A stretch of 64,000 nt of DNA, from NCBI GenBank assembly GCA_025361205.1, contig JANYAS010000119.1, forward strand, positions 20,096 through 84,095, in the 5' to 3' direction. Source of the DNA: Holophagaceae bacterium (lineage in GTDB: Bacteria > Acidobacteriota > Holophagae > Holophagales > Holophagaceae). Below the pieces are notes generated by a model, which saw nothing but the letters and a program-made list of their open reading frames with translations, was not told where the DNA came from and made no database searches. Both the position numbers and the translations under genes were made by a program. The stretch's first letter is position 1, and each line of letters begins with the position of its first letter. This document shows positions 59,683 to 64,000 of this stretch, piece by piece.

Positions 59683-61326
59683 ATGCGCTACCTGCTCTCC
59701 AATCTGCCGCTGGATCTGGGCGAGGAGGCGCTGGACTTGGCAATGCCCTTGGCCCACGCCCTGGGGGGCATGCCGGCGGACTACCAGGCCGTGACCTTGG
59801 AGCGCCGCAGCCTCGACGCCCGGCACAAAGGCTCGATCCGCTTCCTGGTGGCCATCAGCTTCGCGTCGGAGCGCGCGCTCACGCTGGGCCCGCTGCCCGG
59901 CGGCCTGAAGCTGGACGCGGCGCTAGAGGCCCCGCCCTACGTGGTGACTGTGCCCCCGCGCCGCCCCCGGGTGGTGGTGGTCGGCAGCGGCCCCGCGGGC
60001 ACCTTCTGCGCCCTGCGCCTGCTGGACTACGGCATCGAGCCCGTCGTGCTGGAACGCGGCCCGGCCATGGGCGAGCGGGTGAAGGCCATCTCGGGGCTGT
60101 GGAAGGACGGGGTGTTGGATCCCGAGGCCAATGCCCAATTCGGGGAGGGAGGGGCCGGCACTTTCAGCGACGGCAAGCTCACCACCCGCATCGGCCATCC
60201 CGCCACCCGCTACGTGCTGGAGACCTTCGTGCGCTTCGGCGCGAATCCACGGATCCTCTACCTAGCCAAGCCCCATGTGGGCACGGATGTCATCCGCCGC
60301 TGCGCGGTCCTCATCCGCAAGGAGGCCCAGGCACGCGGCGCGCAGTACCGCTTCCGGGCCCGGCTCGCGGAGGTGCGCTTCGATGCCCAGGGCCGGGTCC
60401 GCGCTGCGGTGCTTGAGGGTGGCGAGGAGCTCCCCTGCGAGGCCTTGGTGCTGGCGCCCGGTCACAGCGCCCGGGACACCTTCGAGATGCTCCACGGCCA
60501 CGGCGTGGCCATCCGCCAGAAGCCCTTCGCCATGGGCGTTCGGGTGGAACATCCCCAGGAACTCATTGATCGCTCCCAATACGGTCCCGGCGCGGGCCAT
60601 CCCTCGCTGCCCGCGGCCGACTATAAGCTGGTCTGCAACTTCGGCCTGAACCGGGCCGCCTACAGCTTCTGCATGTGCCCCGGGGGCGAGGTCATCCAAT
60701 GCAGCAGCGAGCCGGGCGGCGTGGTGGTGAACGGCATGAGCAATGAGAAGCGCGACTCGGGGTTCGCCAACTCAGGCCTGGTGGCCAAGGTGAACACGGC
60801 GGATTTCGGCAGCGACCACCTGCTGGGGGGCATGTACTTCCAGCGCAAGTGGGAACAGGCGGCCTTCCGCGCCGCGGGGGAGACCTATGGCGCCCCAGCC
60901 ATGGCCGTGCAGGATTTCCTCAAGGGCCGCGCCACGGGCCACCTGCCGCGCACCAGCTTCCGTCCCTTCGCCGTGGCGGCGGATCTACAGACTTGCCTGC
61001 CCGACTTCGTGCGGGAACAGCTGGCCGGGGCCTTGCCCACCTTCGACAAGAAGATCCACGGCTTCGCCAGCCGGGAGGCCATCCTCCTGGCCATCGAAAG
61101 CCGCACCAGTAGCCCGATTCAGCTGCTCCGCGGCGAGGATGGACAGTCCGTGTCTCATCCAGGTCTCTACCCCTGTGGCGAGGGCGCGGGCTTCGCGGGC
61201 GGCATCACCTCGGCTGCCGTGGATGGCATCCGCGTGGCCGAGTGGATCGCCCAGAGGGCCGGTGCGCCCGTATTTCAGGCCTTCGAAAAGCAGGTGCGGG
61301 CAGGGGATCTGGCGAACGAATACTGA
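59683..61326 (+). CDS. FAD-dependent dehydrogenase/oxidoreductase
   Basis: RVVVVGSGPAGTFCALRLLDYGIEPVVLERGPAMGERV; PCGEGAGFAGGITSAAVDGIRVAEWI. Confidence 0.92.
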   Translation: MRYLLSNLPLDLGEEALDLAMPLAHALGGMPADYQAVTLERRSLDARHKGSIRFLVAISFASERALTLGPLPGGLKLDAALEAPPYVVTVPPRRPRVVVVGSGPAGTFCALRLLDYGIEPVVLERGPAMGERVKAISGLWKDGVLDPEANAQFGEGGAGTFSDGKLTTRIGHPATRYVLETFVRFGANPRILYLAKPHVGTDVIRRCAVLIRKEAQARGAQYRFRARLAEVRFDAQGRVRAAVLEGGEELPCEALVLAPGHSARDTFEMLHGHGVAIRQKPFAMGVRVEHPQELIDRSQYGPGAGHPSLPAADYKLVCNFGLNRAAYSFCMCPGGEVIQCSSEPGGVVVNGMSNEKRDSGFANSGLVAKVNTADFGSDHLLGGMYFQRKWEQAAFRAAGETYGAPAMAVQDFLKGRATGHLPRTSFRPFAVAADLQTCLPDFVREQLAGALPTFDKKIHGFASREAILLAIESRTSSPIQLLRGEDGQSVSHPGLYPCGEGAGFAGGITSAAVDGIRVAEWIAQRAGAPVFQAFEKQVRAGDLANEY

Positions 61327-61334
61327 GCCTTCGG

Positions 61335-62945
61335 TCAGCGCTTCGGCGGCGGGGGCTGGCTCCGGTCTTGCTGAAGGGTGACGCCGGCCTTCTCCAGGCT
61401 TTCCTCGGTGCCCCGCTGGAGGTTCTTCACCTGGTCCGGGCTCTCCACCAGGGTCGGCGTGAGGAAGATCGCGAGCTCTGTGTGTAATTTCGTCTTTTCC
61501 CGCTTGGTGAAGAAGCTCCCGATGAAGGGGATGTTCTTGAGCCAGGGCACGCCCCGGTCATCGTCCCCTTCCTTCGTCTTGATGATGCCGGCGAGGACCA
61601 GGGTTTCGCCGGTCCGCACCCGCACCACGGTGTCGAGGTCACGGCGATCCACCACGGGCAGGTTGGCGGAGGCGCCGCCCCCGGAGCTGGTGACATTGAG
61701 GGAGCGCACCGTCACCACTTCCGAGACGCTGGGATTCACGGCCAGGGTGATGAAGCCGTCGTCGCCGATCTGGGGCAGGATGTCCAGCACGATGCCCACG
61801 GGTACAACCAGGGGCGTGATATTGGTGGTGATGATGGCGCCCCCCAGGCCGCCGCTGGGGGTGGCCTGGCTGGTCTGCAGGAAGTAGGCCTCTTCCCGCA
61901 CGACTCGGAGGATGGCTTTCTGGTTGTTCAGGGTGGAGATGCGGGGCGAGCTGAGCACCTGGAGTTTGTTGTCCCGGGCCAGGGCCGAGAGCACGGTGTT
62001 GACCCGCATGTTGTCCACCACGAGCTGGAACACCCCGTTATCGCTGGTGACGTTCTGATTGAGCGTCTGGCCGCCCAGAAACGAAAGCCCGGCCGTGGTG
62101 CCCGAGGCCCCCAGGCCCGCGGCCGTGCCACTGAGGGCGAAGGCCCGATTCCAGTCCACGCCGATCTGGCTGTCCTTGCCCAGGGTCACTTCGACGATGC
62201 GCGCCTCCAGGATCACCTGTCGGCGGTACCGGCGGCCCATCTCGTGGAGGAAGGCCTCCACGCGGCGGTGAGTGTAGGGGTCCGCCGACACCGCCACCAG
62301 GCCCGCGTGGGGCTGGATGAGGAGGGTCTTGCCGTCCCGAGAGAAGGCGCGGCTGGCAGGGCCCGTGGGAGTGCCCGCGCCCGCGCCGGCTTCCCCGGTT
62401 CCCATGGGTTCCCCGAACACCAGGGCCGTGAGCCCCCCCTGGATTTCGGCCCAGGGATCGCTGGCGTTGCCCGAGGCCAGGGAGGACGTATAGGCGCTGC
62501 TGTGGCCGCCTTCGGAGGAACCACCACCCGAACTGCCGGTCTGGATGGTCTGGCCCGAGGCGTTGACCTTGAATTCCTTCGTGCCGACGCGGCGCTGGGC
62601 CAGGAAATCCACCGGGTAGAACCGCATGCCTCCGTCACTGCGGGCGATGCGCAGGGTGCGCCCGTGGCGGGTGGCGCTGAGGCCATGGATGGGCAGGATC
62701 TCGTCCAACAGTTCCTCCAGGGTGACGCCGTGCAGATCCAGGCCCTGCACCCGGGTTTCGAGGCCGGGATCAAAGGTGATGTTCAGATCGGTGCCTTCCG
62801 CCGCGGCCCGGATGATGTCCCGCAGGTCGGCATCGCGCACCGACAGGGTGATGCGCCGAGGCGGCGACTCCTGCGAGGCCACGGGGATCCCCGTGGAAAG
62901 CAAGGTGGCAGCAAGGGTCAGGGAGGCGAGGGCAGCGGGTCTCAA
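61335..62945 (-). CDS. pilQ: type IV pilus secretin (PilQ/MshL-like)
   Basis: SVRDADLRDIIRAAAEGTDLNITFDP...secretin LSSPRISTLNNQKAILRVVREE...VPWLKNIPFIGSFF; TTG start with AAGGAG. Confidence 0.88.
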   Translation of the reverse strand: MRPAALASLTLAATLLSTGIPVASQESPPRRITLSVRDADLRDIIRAAAEGTDLNITFDPGLETRVQGLDLHGVTLEELLDEILPIHGLSATRHGRTLRIARSDGGMRFYPVDFLAQRRVGTKEFKVNASGQTIQTGSSGGGSSEGGHSSAYTSSLASGNASDPWAEIQGGLTALVFGEPMGTGEAGAGAGTPTGPASRAFSRDGKTLLIQPHAGLVAVSADPYTHRRVEAFLHEMGRRYRRQVILEARIVEVTLGKDSQIGVDWNRAFALSGTAAGLGASGTTAGLSFLGGQTLNQNVTSDNGVFQLVVDNMRVNTVLSALARDNKLQVLSSPRISTLNNQKAILRVVREEAYFLQTSQATPSGGLGGAIITTNITPLVVPVGIVLDILPQIGDDGFITLAVNPSVSEVVTVRSLNVTSSGGGASANLPVVDRRDLDTVVRVRTGETLVLAGIIKTKEGDDDRGVPWLKNIPFIGSFFTKREKTKLHTELAIFLTPTLVESPDQVKNLQRGTEESLEKAGVTLQQDRSQPPPPKR

Positions 62946-63568
62946 TGGAGCTCCTTGGAGGGCGGCGAGGGATGGGTGCTGCGGGTCGACAAGCCACCCG
63001 AGCCCTTGAGAACCACCTGGGGGGCCGGGTCGAATCGGATGCCCTGAACGAGGAAGGGCTGGTCGTGCAAGGTCTGGCCTGGGCGGTAGCCCCGGCCCGC
63101 AAACCAGGCCCGCGGGCCTTCGGGCCCTTCGATGACGAAATCCAGCTGCGGCGCGAAGGCCGGGGCTGCGGGAGCAGGCGCGGGGCCGGTCCCCTGCGGG
63201 CGGGGCAGGGGTCGCCCCGGCTCCCCTGCGGGGCGCCCCACCGGAAGCGCCGCGGCGTCTTCGTCCAGATCGGTGCGGGTGAGGGCCGTGAGGGCACGGT
63301 GTTCGAAGCTGGCCCGGGCCTCCAGGGCGGTCGGTACGAAGGCCAGGGGGAGCAGATCCTCCCACAGGTTCGCTTCGCCACTGGAGGGTGCAGGGGGGGC
63401 GGGCTGGAGGGGCTGAGCCGTCTGAGCTACCTGGGTCTCCACCAGGGGTTCCTGGGGCGGCGGTGGAGGTGTGCCCGAGAAGGTGCGCACGTTGATCCAA
63501 ACCACGGCTGCGGCGCCGATCGCGAGAACGGGCAGGATCCAGGTCTTGTTCTGTTCAATAAAGGACAT
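62942..63568 (-). CDS. PilP-like type IV pilus assembly protein
   Basis: Single N-terminal TM, Pro-rich linker, LDFVIEGPEGPRAWFAGRGYRPGQTLHDQPFLVQGI; TTGA overlap with secretin. Confidence 0.65.
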   Translation of the reverse strand: MSFIEQNKTWILPVLAIGAAAVVWINVRTFSGTPPPPPQEPLVETQVAQTAQPLQPAPPAPSSGEANLWEDLLPLAFVPTALEARASFEHRALTALTRTDLDEDAAALPVGRPAGEPGRPLPRPQGTGPAPAPAAPAFAPQLDFVIEGPEGPRAWFAGRGYRPGQTLHDQPFLVQGIRFDPAPQVVLKGSGGLSTRSTHPSPPSKELH

Positions 63569-63571
63569 GGT

Positions 63572-64000
63572 TCACCTTGGGGCCGGGGCCGTGGGCCGCA
63601 CCACGAGACACCTGAGGAGCAGGGACTGGGCCCGACGCTCAGTTGTGGACTCCCAGCGCAGGCCCACGGGTTCGAGCAGGGGCGACACCTTCGGGATCTG
63701 CTCCAGGGCCTGGAACAGCCCCGCAGTGGCGCCGTCCAGCTGGACCTCCAGGACCCAGGCGCCCAGGGAGCCGTCCAGCGGATCGAGCCTGCCCGCGGGG
63801 GGCCCAGCCGGGGCCAGCGGTTCACCCAGCGTGAAGCTGGCCCGGATCGGATCCCAGCTGGAGCGCATCCCCCTGGCGTGGAGCCCTGAACTGGCCAGGA
63901 CACGGTCCAGCTCCGTCACCACGCGGTGGTACTGGAGGAGCCGGTCCCGGTCGTCGCGGACCAGGGCTATGCGGGTGCGCCAAGGGGCTTGGGGATCCTC
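63572..64000 (-). CDS. PilO-like protein, N-terminus beyond right edge
   Basis: Reading frame continues to the window end; LLQYHRVVTELDRVLAS...VQLDGATAGLFQALEQIPKVSPLLEPVGLRWE. Confidence 0.6.
   Translation of the reverse strand, partial: EDPQAPWRTRIALVRDDRDRLLQYHRVVTELDRVLASSGLHARGMRSSWDPIRASFTLGEPLAPAGPPAGRLDPLDGSLGAWVLEVQLDGATAGLFQALEQIPKVSPLLEPVGLRWESTTERRAQSLLLRCLVVRPTAPAPR

Overview
GC-rich bacterial chromosomal window with dense coding on both strands. The overall gene style suggests an Acidobacteriota/Holophagae-like genome, but this is inference only. Recognisable content: a PLP-dependent decarboxylase (cut by the left edge); a DUF2975/XRE pair; a RHH-antitoxin/MazF-PemK toxin locus; a B12-binding radical SAM protein; a MacA-like adaptor with two MacB/FtsX permeases; a metal ABC cluster with no ATPase gene; a HemS/HmuS-like + ferritin operon; two S46 peptidases, one carrying an in-frame TAG; a CusCBA-type efflux operon followed by three small YHS-like secreted proteins; an M4 protease; NudL/RelA-SpoT; MotAB; LepA; a two-component system with a TonB receptor; MiaB; a tRNA-Leu; UvrD/PcrA; and type IV pilus genes (PilO/P/Q-like) cut by the right edge. 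Most interesting: (1) a ~256-bp MITE-like element with ~24-bp terminal inverted repeats, flanked by GAGCTC, sitting exactly at the antitoxin/toxin junction; in-silico excision restores a GTGA stop/start overlap. (2) About ten intergenic hairpin elements from several sequence-unrelated families whose arms are all built of ~9-nt tandem units. (3) One such palindrome whose 31/33-bp arms are 465 bp apart and enclose a 66-aa ORF with its own operator-like dyad. (4) A shared TGAGACTCRATMTCA motif at two iron-related promoters. (5) A W-to-TAG nonsense codon just before the catalytic serine of the second S46 peptidase. Calls come from reading the sequence and the supplied ORFs; no database search was possible.
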